A DNA stretch of 64,000 nt. Origin: Sympetrum striolatum (taxonomy: Eukaryota > Arthropoda > Insecta > Odonata > Libellulidae). Within the stretch, counting starts at the first letter, position 1, and each line of letters begins with the position of its first letter. The stretch lies in assembly GCA_947579665.1 (NCBI GenBank), contig OX388345.1, positions 68,563,454 through 68,627,453 on the forward strand, in the 5' to 3' direction. The position numbers and the translations under genes were made by a program. The notes under the pieces were generated by a model. It had not been told where the DNA came from and searched no databases. It saw only the letters and a list, made by a program, of their open reading frames with translations. Below are positions 45,666-57,480 of this stretch, in pieces.

Positions 45666-45792
45666 ATAACTTCTTATACTTCCACAAGATATATATTGCG
45701 ACCGGTTTCGTTAGGTTACTGGCACCTTGATTATTTCCTAAGAATGCTAAAAGCCTAGCGAAACCGGTAGAAATTAATTATCTTCTGGTATG
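45666..45792. mobile_element. Inverted pair of GAAACCGGT motifs
   Basis: ACCGGTTTCGTTAGG (45701-45715) and CCTAGCGAAACCGGT (45754-45768) are inverted copies with 14 of 15 matches. The flanks pair weakly (GATAACTTCTTATACTTCC against ATACCAGAAGATAATTAAT). Each motif is preceded, on its own strand, by a CTGAAGATG-like box 12 nt away: CTAAGAATG on plus, ATCAAGGTG on minus. The layout is two head-to-head copies of the motif found singly at 25.2 and 29.5 kb. Confidence 0.6.
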
Positions 45793-45850
45793 GCAAAAGT
45801 CTCCATCAAACATGATGGAACTCGAAAAAACGAAACATGGAAAACTTTCC

Positions 45851-46028
45851 AAAAGAAAATGCATCTGTTTTTTAATAACTACGCAAATTACACAATAGAG
45901 GACACAAAAGATATTTCAATACTTATGCTAATACTTAAAAATGGTGCTTAAGAATTGAAACATATCATATGTCCTCTAATGAGAGCTTAATTTGTTTAGT
46001 TATTAAAAACGGAACTCGTTTCCTTTGC
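45851..46028. mobile_element. Fold-back MITE
   Basis: The left arm TGTTTTTTAATAACTACGCA and onward through AGAGGACA and TTTCAATACTTA is mirrored by the right arm (TAAGAATTGAAACATATC, TGTCCTCTAATGAGAGC, TTAGTTATTAAAAACGG). Arms are about 75 bp each and meet near 45940, so there is almost no interior. No coding content, no target duplication identified. Confidence 0.75.
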
Positions 46029-46580
46029 GAATGTTGTTCCTGTTTTGTACTTTCGTCATGGATTAACACAAAGTAACTCGTCATTCGGTTGATTTTTATA
46101 ATGATGGAATTCAATGTTAATTGAATTGTGAATATATTATTGCTGAATGAGTAACTTACTCATACCCTGATTATTTTCATTAATACTAATCGTTTTCCTT
46201 TTAATAGTAATCGATTTTTAATCCGCACCTCTCTCCTTTCGAAGATATTTACGATTGAAGGTAATTAGCGCGGTTCGCGCGCCTTTTAATGCATTCCCTT
46301 CCTCGTTGTAAATCATCCTTAATTGGCAACTATTGAGCGAATAGAGATCTCATCCTCGCAGGCTCCATTCCGCCCGCCGCAGCCAAATTGATCAGCGCGC
46401 GCAGGTAACAAGTTTAGCTGTTAAGAGGAGTCAGTTTCCGAACAGCGTTCCGTTTATGATCGCGGCAGAATACGGCGTTAAACTAGGGAGAGGAGTTTTA
46501 TGCACCCGAACGGAGTACGGCCGGGATTGGGTTGAGGTGGTAACCAAGTGAGGTTATGCTGGAGGCGAAGAAATCAATTG
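46029..46580. other. AT-rich DNA grading into a GC-rich patch
   Basis: About 46260-46560 is GC-rich (CCGCCCGCCGCAGCC; GCGCGCGCAGGTAAC). No frames or repeats recognised. Confidence 0.45.
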
Positions 46581-48814
46581 GACGACAATCGGGGACAGAT
46601 TATGACATATATCATCCCAGAGGCAAAGACCTGTTCGTTTATGCTAACTGTTTACATCTCTCCTTTATATTTCTAACTTATCTTTACGTAAATCTGTGTC
46701 CAAAATTATGGTCTTTATAACTATAGAATGGATCGATTGAAAAAGCCGTTACTTGGTGAAACTGCGTTTAAGGAATAATTGTAGAAATATTTAAGATGAA
46801 ATTTCCAAAAAAGTTATAGTGTGATAAATATACCAATATCTACTGATTTAACTTGACTTATTTATTTTTGCATTTAATTTATTTATTCCATAATGTATAG
46901 GATAAGAAGAAGCTTCCTAATTTGTTACAGAAATATTTCAAACCAATCATAAGATTCAATTATTAATTATATGATTTACCGGTTTTTATACTAATGAAAT
47001 GTTAAAAGTTTATAAAATACTCTAAAATTTTGTCATTTGATTTCTAACTTCAGCATCGGAGTCATTATTTTTTCAGTCTTATTTTATTGAAAAAGCCTTA
47101 ATTATTAACGGTGTAATTACTTTTATTAGAAGTATCTTACAGCCGCTTTTTTATTAGTACTCTTTAAAGCAGTTTCATCAATTTTTTTCTATATTAATCG
47201 CTCTGACTTCAGTACTTACAAAGTTTTGAAAGTTTAGAAGACCACCTCAATTCCAAATGTTGAGAACGTAACATTCTTTATCGAATAATGACCACAGCAT
47301 AATTTAAATTGAATTTGGTGGATTATTTAAGGAACTATCAATAATGGTGCATTTATGTTTGCATTGGATAATGAATTACACGTTTCATTAATTATATTAT
47401 TGTAGCAGCATTCGGAATTAAGGTAGTATTGTCGAAAGATACACAGAGTTCAAAGGAGAGCAGCTGCCAGTTAAGAGATACTAAAACAGTTCAAACAATT
47501 TTGCAGGATTTTACAATCAAAAAGTCTAAATCCTAAAACCGGGCTTCGAAGATAAATATTTATTTACCTATTCTACGTTCCTTTGAAAGTTATCAAATTA
47601 AGAATCCGAATCATCAACTTAAGAGCCTTTCTATCCTCCGTCTACGAAGAAACTCGCCCTTCGCCGGCAAACGAGCTAATTTCTTAGTCTCAACTTTTCC
47701 TCAGTTTAGAAGCAGCAAAAGGGCCGATTAGGATAGACGAAGGGAAGGAACTAATGCACAGGAGCGTCATGAGAAGGAAATCCATGTAAACAGTCCAACA
47801 TTCCGTCTTCATGTCTTCATTCTAACCTCGGCCACGTTTCGAAACAATGAAGCTCCAGGAAACGGAAGGCAGCTTGTTGGAGCTACTCAACATCATGTTC
47901 GGTAATTGCTCCATAAAGTACAACGCAAGCGAAGGTACCTGCTAATGAGTGCCTCCACCATTTTCGAAATGCCGCTCAAGGCTTCCAGGCAAATAACCTC
48001 TGGTGTCAGAGGAGTATCTCCCGTTGTTGGGGTGCGTATTTCTGCTACATGACGAGATTAATGCGATACGCATTGAGGAGATATCATCGTCTCACTCAAT
48101 GGAGCACGAGAAAGCATTAGCTTTTAAATTGATAACGTATTTATTTTAGTATTAATTGAAACTAATCTAGTCTATTTCTCTATACTTTTAAAGCTTCCTT
48201 TGCCATTTAACCTAATGTAAATTGAAATTTATTCAATTAGGTAAATTTTGTAATGGTTTTCAACATTTATACTAAAAATTATTCGGGAGTTTTAGTACTT
48301 TTGAATTAAAATATAGAACGAGAATGCTCATTTTCAGCATGCAATAACGAAATAATGAATAATGTAAATTATAAAATCTAACAAAAGGCTTAGAAATAAT
48401 CTCTTTGAGAAAAATTTAAGGACGATTAATTCCGTATAGTAATTTTCATCTACTTTCCAACAATATTCCCATTCAATCGAGTCGATGCCAATACATTAAT
48501 TGAATTCTATAAATAAAATTGATGATATTTTTCGAAAATGTTTTGAAACTCGAAATTTTATTTCCCCAAACCTTATGATTTCAATACTACAAGTAATTAG
48601 CTTTCAATATGAATTCGTGTGATTTAATTATAATATTAACATATTCTAGATTTAATTTATAATTTAAGTAATAAAACTTTCATTTACAACTAATTATTTA
48701 TTTAGTAGTAATTTTTAAATATAAAGCTATAATATTATAACATAAATATAAAAATATGAATAAATAAAGCATTTAATGACTTTTATTCTCAAATTCTTAA
48801 TTAAGACTACAAAT
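46581..48814. other. AT-rich DNA with a moderately GC-rich patch
   Basis: About 47600-48110 is more GC-rich; the remainder is AT-rich. No gene, tRNA-like sequence or mobile element end recognised. The part immediately left of 48815 may be the interior of the hAT-like remnant that follows. Confidence 0.45.
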
Positions 48815-48883
48815 AGCCGCGGAACACCTATTCAGGTTCAGCGGAACACTGTTGTTCCGTGGAGCATAGTTTGGGAATCTCTG
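48815..48883 (-). mobile_element. hAT-like terminal remnant
   Basis: Read from 48883 leftwards on the minus strand, the end is CAGAGATTCCCAAACTATGC then TCCACGGAAC. This is the CAG-R-GRTTCCCAAACT-type terminus of hAT elements. Inverted GTTCCGC/GCGGAAC words occur inside it. No matching left terminus was found, so the element is truncated or its other end has decayed. Confidence 0.65.
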
Positions 48884-49879
48884 ATATAGAGAATACGTTC
48901 AGTCCTATTTTCTTACAACAAATTCTATTCTTTTTAATATTCGTTGATAATGGTTAAAGTCCCCTTTTCCATTTAAACCAGAGTCAATTTATATGGATCA
49001 AATTAACTTATTACTAAAGAGGTTATTTTTTACTAATGCGATTAATTGGAATCCACATGAATCTTTGGACGCAACCATAAAATAATTTCATATTAGAAGA
49101 GAAATAAACCTACAATTCAAATTTTCTTCTAGGGACAAGTTAAATAAGAATAGAATTTTCCGGCATGTTAATTTGGGAAGAGTAGGATACTTAGCCCTTC
49201 TTGCCTTAATAATTCTAGAACGGTATGGATTTATGAGAATATTTAGCGTGGAAAAATGAATGTTAATAATAAGAATATAAAGACATCCATTTTCACATGA
49301 TTCAATTGGAGAGACGAACATCATGGGCAGTATTGACCAGCATTTTTCATAGCATTCAATATTTGAGTACCAAAATGAATGCCATTGGAATACCGAAATT
49401 GAAACCATTATGAATCATTTCTGATGCCTCAGTAACTTTCGTATTATCACAGCCATGGTCAGGACGAATAAAAAATTACATAAAGTAACGTTTATCTCGA
49501 TTTCTTGATTGGAAACAGATGATAAATATTCGATTTACCATGAAATAGTACCCGTAACCCATTTAGTCTACAATCACTAAAACTCTCTCTGTCTTCGTCT
49601 ATTCAAATAATTTAGTAAAAACAGATAATAGTGAACTTATGTCCCTCTCCCTACCATAACCCCAAAACTGAACTTTTGCGGAGAGAAACGCAAAAATACT
49701 GACCACTACAAATCGTTACTGCAGAGCATGAAGCTTTTCCATCAGCCGTTTAGTGCACATTGATCCTCCACTGTTGTATTTTTATCCATCCACCTTTTTA
49801 TTCGCATTTTAAGTAATTTCCTCAAAAAGCGCAAGATCCAAAAGAGGAAATGATAGAAACGGATGCAGGGGAACTCGTG
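48884..49879. other. AT-rich DNA
   Basis: A 106-residue minus frame at 49088-49408 is not recognisable and lies in otherwise unremarkable sequence. No repeats recognised. Confidence 0.4.
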
Positions 49880-50290
49880 TTTAAATTTTCGCAGTGTCCC
49901 TCCGACCGTGACGTCATCTGTCGACACACATCACGCGCGGTGATGTTAAAAAGAAAAACCGCGCGGCACATTTTTACACCCGCGCCAGAAAGGAAAGAAA
50001 TCTCTAGAGCCAATATACGCCTGGACCGTAAAGCTGGGGCTAAAACCCAATGAAAGGTGCAACACCATGTCAGCCATCTTAAAAATGTGTGTTTTCGAAA
50101 GCATTCCAGTTTTATGGCCGGCAATGTTTACGCGTGGGTTCAGAAAAACGTTTGCAAATTTCTTTATTATTCTTGCTGCCAATCATTCGACTTTTTTGGT
50201 GCGGGAGGTATGCGCCCATATACTCCCGTCATAAAGTTTTGAATGCTCTTGGCAGGTGCATTTAAAACGGGGAAGCGGCAGGAAGATGGT
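49880..50290. promoter_or_regulatory. GC-rich island with a perfect CRE palindrome
   Basis: TGACGTCA at 49909-49916 is the full cAMP-response-element (CREB/ATF) consensus. It is followed by CATCACGCGCGGTGATG (about 49930-49946) in CpG-rich DNA. TCAGCCATCTT at about 50067 recurs at about 50380. The site could be regulatory, but an 8-mer can occur by chance and no promoter or transcript start is evident. Confidence 0.3.
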
Positions 50291-52039
50291 GACAAGTGAG
50301 ACCATGAGAGCGAAGATATCCATAGAAAAAGGAGGCTATTTGATCCCTAAATATATTCCAATGATCTTCAACTGTACTATCAGCCATCTTGCACCTGCAA
50401 AGAAGCATGGAATACATGGAATTTTTTAGAATGGAATAAATACTTTGTTGTTTGCAGAGCAACGACTTTATCGCTAGAATAGCACGCAGTATAGGAAGTA
50501 AATAGTGTGGAAAAAAGTATAACATCATCACATTACAAACATACATTATCTCCTTTGACTGCGCATTTGAAATTATTTATGATGTTACTAATATTTTTTT
50601 TTTATTTCGTAAATCTGTTATCTCGTTAATTATCTATTGATTATCTCGTTATAAATCAATTAAGCATACCAAAAAAGCTAAATTATTGTTCTTCGAATAT
50701 AAAATTCCAGTCTAACTTGTAGTGCGGGTTCTAACATCTAAACAGGATAGCATTGTCTTTTAAAATATGAATTTTTAGAGATCACCAGCACCAATTTATT
50801 TTAATCGGTAGAGGTATCAAAATTACGATAAACATAGCGGGAATAATTGCGAGAAGCTGAATTTATACGATTCGAAATAATCTTGAGTGATTAAAATTCA
50901 AAACAAATATCAGCATACACATTCGACATGCATCAGTATAGATCTTAATTCATACAAATCTATCTGCAAGAAAAGGAAGAGATTCAAGATATACGGGACA
51001 GGAAACAGAAATTAGGTAATTTTCTGACTATAAAATTAGGCTTTCGGGAGATTTACAGGATATAATGTCTTAAAAGTCAACCAAGCTCCGTCATACCGAG
51101 AATACAATTTGACATTACCTACTGAGTGTGTTAATTTAAAGTCTACGACTCCCTTTTTACATTGATAATCTTCATCGAGAATATAATTGAATATTGAAAA
51201 AAATACTATACAATCCATTACTGCTAATACCATAGAAAATATACCATTTCATTTATACTTTACTAGTTGTAAAATTTGCTATTTTTCTTCCCATATAACC
51301 GAAACGACGCTGTATTAGCAGCTATGAAAACTAATTTAGTCTCTTTCACTACCAGAAGTTAAAAATTATATTGTTTGTTTTATTTACTAATTTTATAATG
51401 TTCTCCTAAAAATTAGCATATTATCATAGAATAGCATACAAGAATTATCCGAAAGGATATTAAGAAAATTGTTTAAATTATACTTACAACATAAGCGTCG
51501 GACGAATGAGCCTACTGTAGGCCAGTGACGATATTTGAAGTAGTTGAGATGAGAAATACAAAATCCTACACGATAATTAACAAGGCCAAATGAAACATAA
51601 ATTAATTCTATTCCTTCGTGAGCATATTATACCTTTCTATTGATATTATGCTTGTAAAATTAATTGCTGTTGTTATTCATGCATCTATAGGATTACTTCT
51701 AATGATGTAATTAGGTGATAATGCTACAGATGAATCATTATATATTACCCAACGTTGCCACTAGAATTAGTTTCCTAAGAAGACAACAATTAAAAATTAT
51801 AATTATAACTACAAGATATAAGAAAGTAAAATTTCATAATCCCGCACAGCCAAATTTAAGTCGTTTCAATAATTACTTTAAGGCTTGAGGAACTAAGTAA
51901 CTATTAAACCTGATTTCTCTCGAAAGAAGAGAAAATAATTACGGAATTTCGGACAGCTATAAAATATACATTACATCCGTTTTCATCACAATTATTGATT
52001 TATTCAGCTGCCTGTGACAAATAGTTACATTGGATCCAT
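50291..52039. other. AT-rich DNA
   Basis: Short frames at 50262-50546 and 51036-51233 (minus) are unrecognised. No repeats recognised. Confidence 0.45.
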
Positions 52040-52235
52040 TAGTAGTTTTAAAAGCAATTTCTAATTTTAACCGGAGCACGAAAAATACGATGTAGTAAAT
52101 CAGAGCAAAATCGACTATTTTTCTGCCAGTAAATTTATCATTTTCAAATAGTTGTTTAATATGCTAACTCTAATTTTAACCAGCACACGTAAAATTCCAG
52201 GCAGTAAATCAAGTTGAGTTTGAAACATGAACCAT
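52040..52235 (+). repeat. Two-copy tandem repeat of about 109 bp
   Basis: CTAATTTTAACCGGAGCACG at 52061 recurs as CTAATTTTAACCAGCACACG at 52170. Both are followed by AAAAT-rich sequence and GTAGTAAATCA / GCAGTAAATCA. Similarity is moderate, so the duplication is old. Confidence 0.65.
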
Positions 52236-52239
52236 TGCA

Positions 52240-53080
52240 CAGTCGACAATTAGCGCCGTAGATCATTTCCGAACGAATAAAAAAAAACACTCGCGTATAA
52301 AAATCCGAACCCATCAAATCCCCATCGCGCCCTCAATTTCGAGCAAGATTCTTCCCTCCGCTTCATCCCGATTCATCATCCGCTAAAAAACCCTCGTCTC
52401 GGCGGAGAAATAAGACTTCCAACATGTCCTGCGTGGCGGAAGCCGGTCCGACGAAAAGAGGCGAAAAAATGAAATGGCCGAACGGCCGCGAAGGCAAACT
52501 GTCATCTTTCTCTCCCGGCCAATGTCTCTCCCCGTCGCAGATTAAAACGAAAATCCCCAATTTTTTCCGAAGTGGGGAAAACCCGCCCCACCTTCGGGGG
52601 CTTTAAGCCCCGATCGGAGACGCCGAAAGGGAGGAAGATAAAACTGCCCCGGGCGCTCTGACACTCGCGGCATTGCGGAAACTGTTGTCGGCTCTACGGG
52701 AAATGAGCCCGAACGTACCGCTGCTCACTTTGAGAAAAAAGAGGGAAAAGTAGTCTGATGCGCCCGGCGCCCGCTTTATCTGAACGGCGCTGCCCGGATC
52801 GCATTGCGGACGGCTCGTAATTGGCCGACAAATGGCGAAGATGGCGACGGCAGAGACGCCTGGTGGAGGGGGTTGCGAAGCACTTTTGCCTGCTTTGGCA
52901 TGCGATTGCTATCGTCCGATTTATTGAATGACGCCATCGGATGATTATGATTTTCGCGGGCTTTCCTTTTTTATTATGACGGCGAAGTGTGATTGGTTAG
53001 CGAGTGTTGCATCGCCCGCTGTGCCACCATACCACCATCACTTTGGAGGTGGTTCCGATCTTTGAACCATTACGAGTTGG
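52240..53080. other. GC/CpG-rich island
   Basis: One of the most CpG-dense parts of the window (about eight CpG in 52441-52500). It contains AAGATGGCGACGG (about 52838) and several CGCCCGG words. Overlapping frames 52363-52560 and 52424-52606 on opposite strands have no domain. A CpG-island promoter is possible, but no adjacent exon is visible. Confidence 0.45.
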
Positions 53081-54029
53081 GAGGTATTGTGTTGTACGCG
53101 TGTAATTGATACCGCGAAACCATTTCACCAATTTCTCAATTCCTTCTTTTCCTGTTTGTACTACGAATACTTTCCATAATATTCAATTTACAATTATACG
53201 TGCTATGATACCATTTAGAGTGTAATATAGTGTTAATCAAAAATATTTTCACCAAAAAAAATCAAAATACAATGTGATGGTTTCTGGTGAAAATTGTTTA
53301 GTACTGTACGATATAATGATCAAACATATTATTTGCATTTTGGGCCCACTTTCGTAATTAATTGTCTCTTATCGTGATATTAATGACACACGGATACATC
53401 TTAACACTCGGTTGCTCCTTCTTAACTAGTTTTACTGTAATATAATTTTAAAGGTTATAACATCATATAACTAAAATCTGGCGCCTTGTTACCACTTTGT
53501 AACATTTTTCTTCAATCATTTTTTTATTCCTTGCCATATCCTTTTATGGAATAATCTGCAAACCGTTGTAAACTTTGTGTAAGGTAGAACTAATTACAAG
53601 AGTAGAGCTCATGAGGCATCAACTCTTGCACGCTTGCTGATCATGCTTTAAAATTACGTTTATTTGCTACAATAATGTCTATAAAAATTCGACAGTATAA
53701 AAATTAGGATTAACTATGAGGAGCCATTTTCAAAATGGCAACAATTTTAATTATTCCTTGTTAATATAACTAAAATATGATCAAATCACAAATAATGAAA
53801 GGCTTTTCATACCAGTGTTTTCTAGTATTGAAAATTTAATATTTCGAATGAGAAATATTCCATTAATCATTACATTCAAGGAGATATTTGCGAATTTATA
53901 ACGTATAAAATTACGAATCGTAGTTAAATAAGAATTTTGTGGCCATTTCTGCCAATTTAAAATAAGAGGTATCATACATCAATTGAAACAAAAAGATATA
54001 TCTGAAAAAACGTGAATTTTTCTGCACAC
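53081..54029. other. AT-rich DNA
   Basis: A small ATTTTCACCA/TGGTGAAAAT stem (53245-53294) is the only structure noted. No gene recognised. Confidence 0.45.
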
Positions 54030-54790
54030 ACTTCCTCATCCCGTCCAGTCTCGCAAATTCCCCCAAATATGCAAAACACCCGATTTCCTCATCCCCCATC
54101 CGTCCGTCCCCCACTCCTCACCATAGCGAACCTCGCGACACGGATCCCTCCGAATAAATCAGCGTTTTAAAATTTATGCCGACCGTCGCTCTAAGCGATT
54201 CCATTAAGGGTGGGGGGAGGGAGAATGAGTGGCTGACAAAGTCCGCTCGTTGTCGCTCCTAATTTCGACAAGATTCTTTTATTTTAATTCCGGTCTCCTT
54301 CCCGATTGACAGGTGACGATCGCCGGGCGCAGTTAGAGAGCGGCCGATAATTGGACGGGGGCATTTTTGCCGCCGCTTAATTGGTCCGCGTCCGTCACGA
54401 AGGATGGGTCGCCCCGTCAGCGAAATTTTTGAGATACGATCGAACTCCGAAACACACGTATAAAACGGGGGCAAAAAAACAAAAGGACTTTTTTATGCGC
54501 GCATAAATTTTTCCGGCGATAAAATTTGCGCTAATGGATTCGTAACGATTCGGACGCAACTGCGAGAGGAAGTAAACATATTTCGGGGGATCCAGCTGTT
54601 TGCTTAATGTAGCGAGAATTCCCGTGCCAACTTGGGCGAGTGTTGGCGGCTCTCCCCGACGGGGTTTTCGATGTTTCCAACTTTGGATCTGCGGAAAACT
54701 CGATGCATGTCGACCTGATTTCGGATAGCTCTTCTTTATGAATACGATTGATTTACACCCTCCTTTCTGCATTACGCTCAACTAAGGATT
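54030..54790. other. GC/CpG-rich island
   Basis: CpG-rich. A 128-residue minus frame at 54395-54781 and a 71-residue minus frame at 54259-54474 overlap in different frames and show no domain. Called composition-driven. Confidence 0.45.
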
Positions 54791-56150
54791 ACTTCTAGGT
54801 AGTTTACTCGTTTCTCTAAGTTTCCTTGACCCAGACTTCTTTCACTCTCTTCTTCGGAAACCCGATTCAGAAAAGCTTCACTGCCGAAATTTATGACATA
54901 CGTAGCAATACATGCCATAAATTTTGCCTATAATTTCGTAAGAAGTATGTACAGTATTATGACTTCTTGCTTTTTCAAACATTTTGTTCACTAAAGTTTA
55001 CTTTCCTTTTCCTTAATAACATAATGTTCTTGATAATTTTATCCCAAATTGAGACAAGTTTATGGTGACGTAAATTTCAATTCAGGTTTCACTTGTATAA
55101 TACTCAACCATAAAATACATAGTTCAATATGTCTCTGGAGATTGTTTTTTTTATTTGCAGAACTTTCCATTAAGAACCAATGAAAAAGGAGTAATAAAAT
55201 CCAAAATAAGTGTGTCTCTCCGCATACAGAGACAATGTGACTTCCCTCTTTTTTAGTAACTTCCTAAATTAAATTATTATTACTATTATCCATGTAGCCA
55301 CAAAATGGAATATTTTAGATTTTAAATATTAAAAATAAATTCAATTTTATGGAGCAGAATTAAGGTATATTCGAACACCTATTCCTAATATTCAAATACA
55401 AGTATATGATATTTCGAGTATATGAAATTGTTTTCCATCAATAGCATTATAATAACCTCTTGATGAGCATTATACCCAAATAAATATGTCATCTCAAACT
55501 ATGGTTTGGGAAATCCTTTTCTCGAGAGTCGACTATTTCGACAAATGGTTTGCTACGCTTGACCTACAGAATATAGTACAAATAAATAGCCTTGATACGA
55601 AGCTATAAATTTCAAAATTGGTCGGAAGGCTTGAAGAACCGCTGTTGTTAGCATTCAATTTTATGATAAATATATGAGGCTCCGAATGAGAATCCGATGT
55701 CGAGGTAATCCATCCGACGTAACAACAGAATTTAAGCACCAACCGCAGCATATACACCGGGAAGAGAGCCCTTCCGGAATTTCCCATCTTCAGAACGCAC
55801 CATAATATTAGCGAGTAAACTTCGTGCCGGAATGTTTTCCGCGAAAATTCGAGCGAAGCAGACTTCTCGGAACGGACGTGAATATTTGGGGCACGGCGAA
55901 ACTTCTCTTATCTCCACACGGCGTGCCTATAGCGTCGGCGGCCAGTGCCTCTCCATCAGGAAAATAGAGATTTATTCCTCTGCCTCTTTTCGTGGTGCGT
56001 AAAAAGGGCTGAGAGGAGGGACACTTTGGGCAGTAATCCATTTTGATGGGCATTAAATCCTTGAAAGGGCTTGGGAGACTCTTTCAACCGAGTGACGAAT
56101 GGTCTTCGCCGACCAACGCACCGCAGGGCCCCGAGTCAGCAATGTGCGTG
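54791..56150. other. AT-rich DNA then a GC-rich patch
   Basis: AT-rich to about 55680, then GC-richer with three overlapping minus frames (55533-56053), none recognisable. Confidence 0.4.
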
Positions 56151-57480
56151 GAGGAAATGAGTGGCAGAGAGGGAGGTCAGCAAAGGGGGATGAAAAAGAA
56201 GAATTAGATAGATATAGTGATAGAAGGATAGCGATAAAATGGAGGAGAAAGCATGATTGAAATTTGTTTAACGAAATAGAGAAGAAGTAAAGGAGGGGGT
56301 ATTGGATAGAAATGGGAATAGGAGAAAAGCGATACAAATGGAAGAGAAAGCATATTTGAAAATTACCAAATGGAAGTAGAGGGAAAGTCAGGATAGGAGG
56401 AAGTGAAAGAAGAGTAAAACAAAAATATGTAGTACTAATAAGGTGATAAAGAAGTAATGGAAAGCATAATTAAAATAGCAGAATGAGAGTAGAGAAACAG
56501 TCAGGACGGGGATATGAATGAGATAAAGGATAGAGATAGATAAAAGAAAATCGATTGAGATGGAAGAGAGAAGAGAGAAATGGAATAGATGTAGAAATAG
56601 GGGAAGAGCCATAAAAATGAAAGAGAAAGAAAAACAAAAATTTATGAAATGTAATGTGAGAGAGGTGTGGCATAGAGAGAGATAAAAGAAAAGTAATAAA
56701 TGACAGATGAAAAGAAGGAAAAACCTTGAATAGAGGGATAAGAACAGAGAATAAAGAGGAAAAGGGAGGAAGGAGTCTAAAAGTATGAAATAAAGAAGGA
56801 AACAGTAGAGGAGTATTAAATACAAAAATAAGAATAGAGGATAAAATGAGGAATAAAACCCTTTCTATGAAATAAGAGAAAGTGGGAGAGCAAGACGGAG
56901 AAAGTAAGGAGGGGAGGGATATAAAAGTGGAATGAAACAGATGAAAATTGGAGATGAGCAATAAAATGGAAGAGAAAGCATAATTGAAAATCGCAGGATG
57001 AAAGTGGGGAAACGGGAAAAGGTTAAAACATGAATATGGGATTAAAAAGAGGAATAGAATAGAAAGAGATATAGAGAAAACGATGAAGATAGAATAGAGA
57101 GTTTCTGATCACCGTATAGAGCAAAAGAAAGAGATACAGATATAGGGCAATAGTATCGCATATGGATGAGTAGAACGGTGGTAAAAAAAATAAAAACAGT
57201 AGTATGAATTGAGAAAGAATGATGAGAAGCTAGAGAGAGTGAGGAGGGAAAAGATGTTAAAGAGGGATGGAATAATGAAAAGTTAGGAGAATAAATTAAG
57301 ACGGAATAGTAACATAGATTAATAGAGGGAACAATTGAAAATACCAAGAGAAAATAGAAAAAGGGGAAGGGAATATTGAATATAAGAGGAGCATGTGGCA
57401 GAGAGAAAAAAAATTATATTTTACCTATAGAGAAATACAAATTTAAAATTTGGTGAAGGAGGACAATTTGAGAATATGGT
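56151..57480. repeat. Long polypurine tract with a degenerate ~100-115-bp unit
   Basis: The plus strand is overwhelmingly A and G for about 1.3 kb. A phrase of the type AAATGGAAGAGAAAGCATAA followed by TTGAAAAT recurs, with AAAGCAT at 56248, 56347, 56461 and 56975 (spacings 99, 114 and 514 bp). This looks like a decayed minisatellite. The antisense strand yields 145- and 163-residue Ser/Leu/Phe-rich frames (56388-56825, 56470-56961), which are products of the skew and not membrane proteins. Confidence 0.75.

Noticed and set aside
56388..56961. Two overlapping Leu/Ser/Phe-rich frames resembling multi-pass membrane proteins
   Set aside because: They are the antisense of a polypurine tract. TTT/CTT/TCC codons create false hydrophobic proteins, and two different frames look equally membrane-like.
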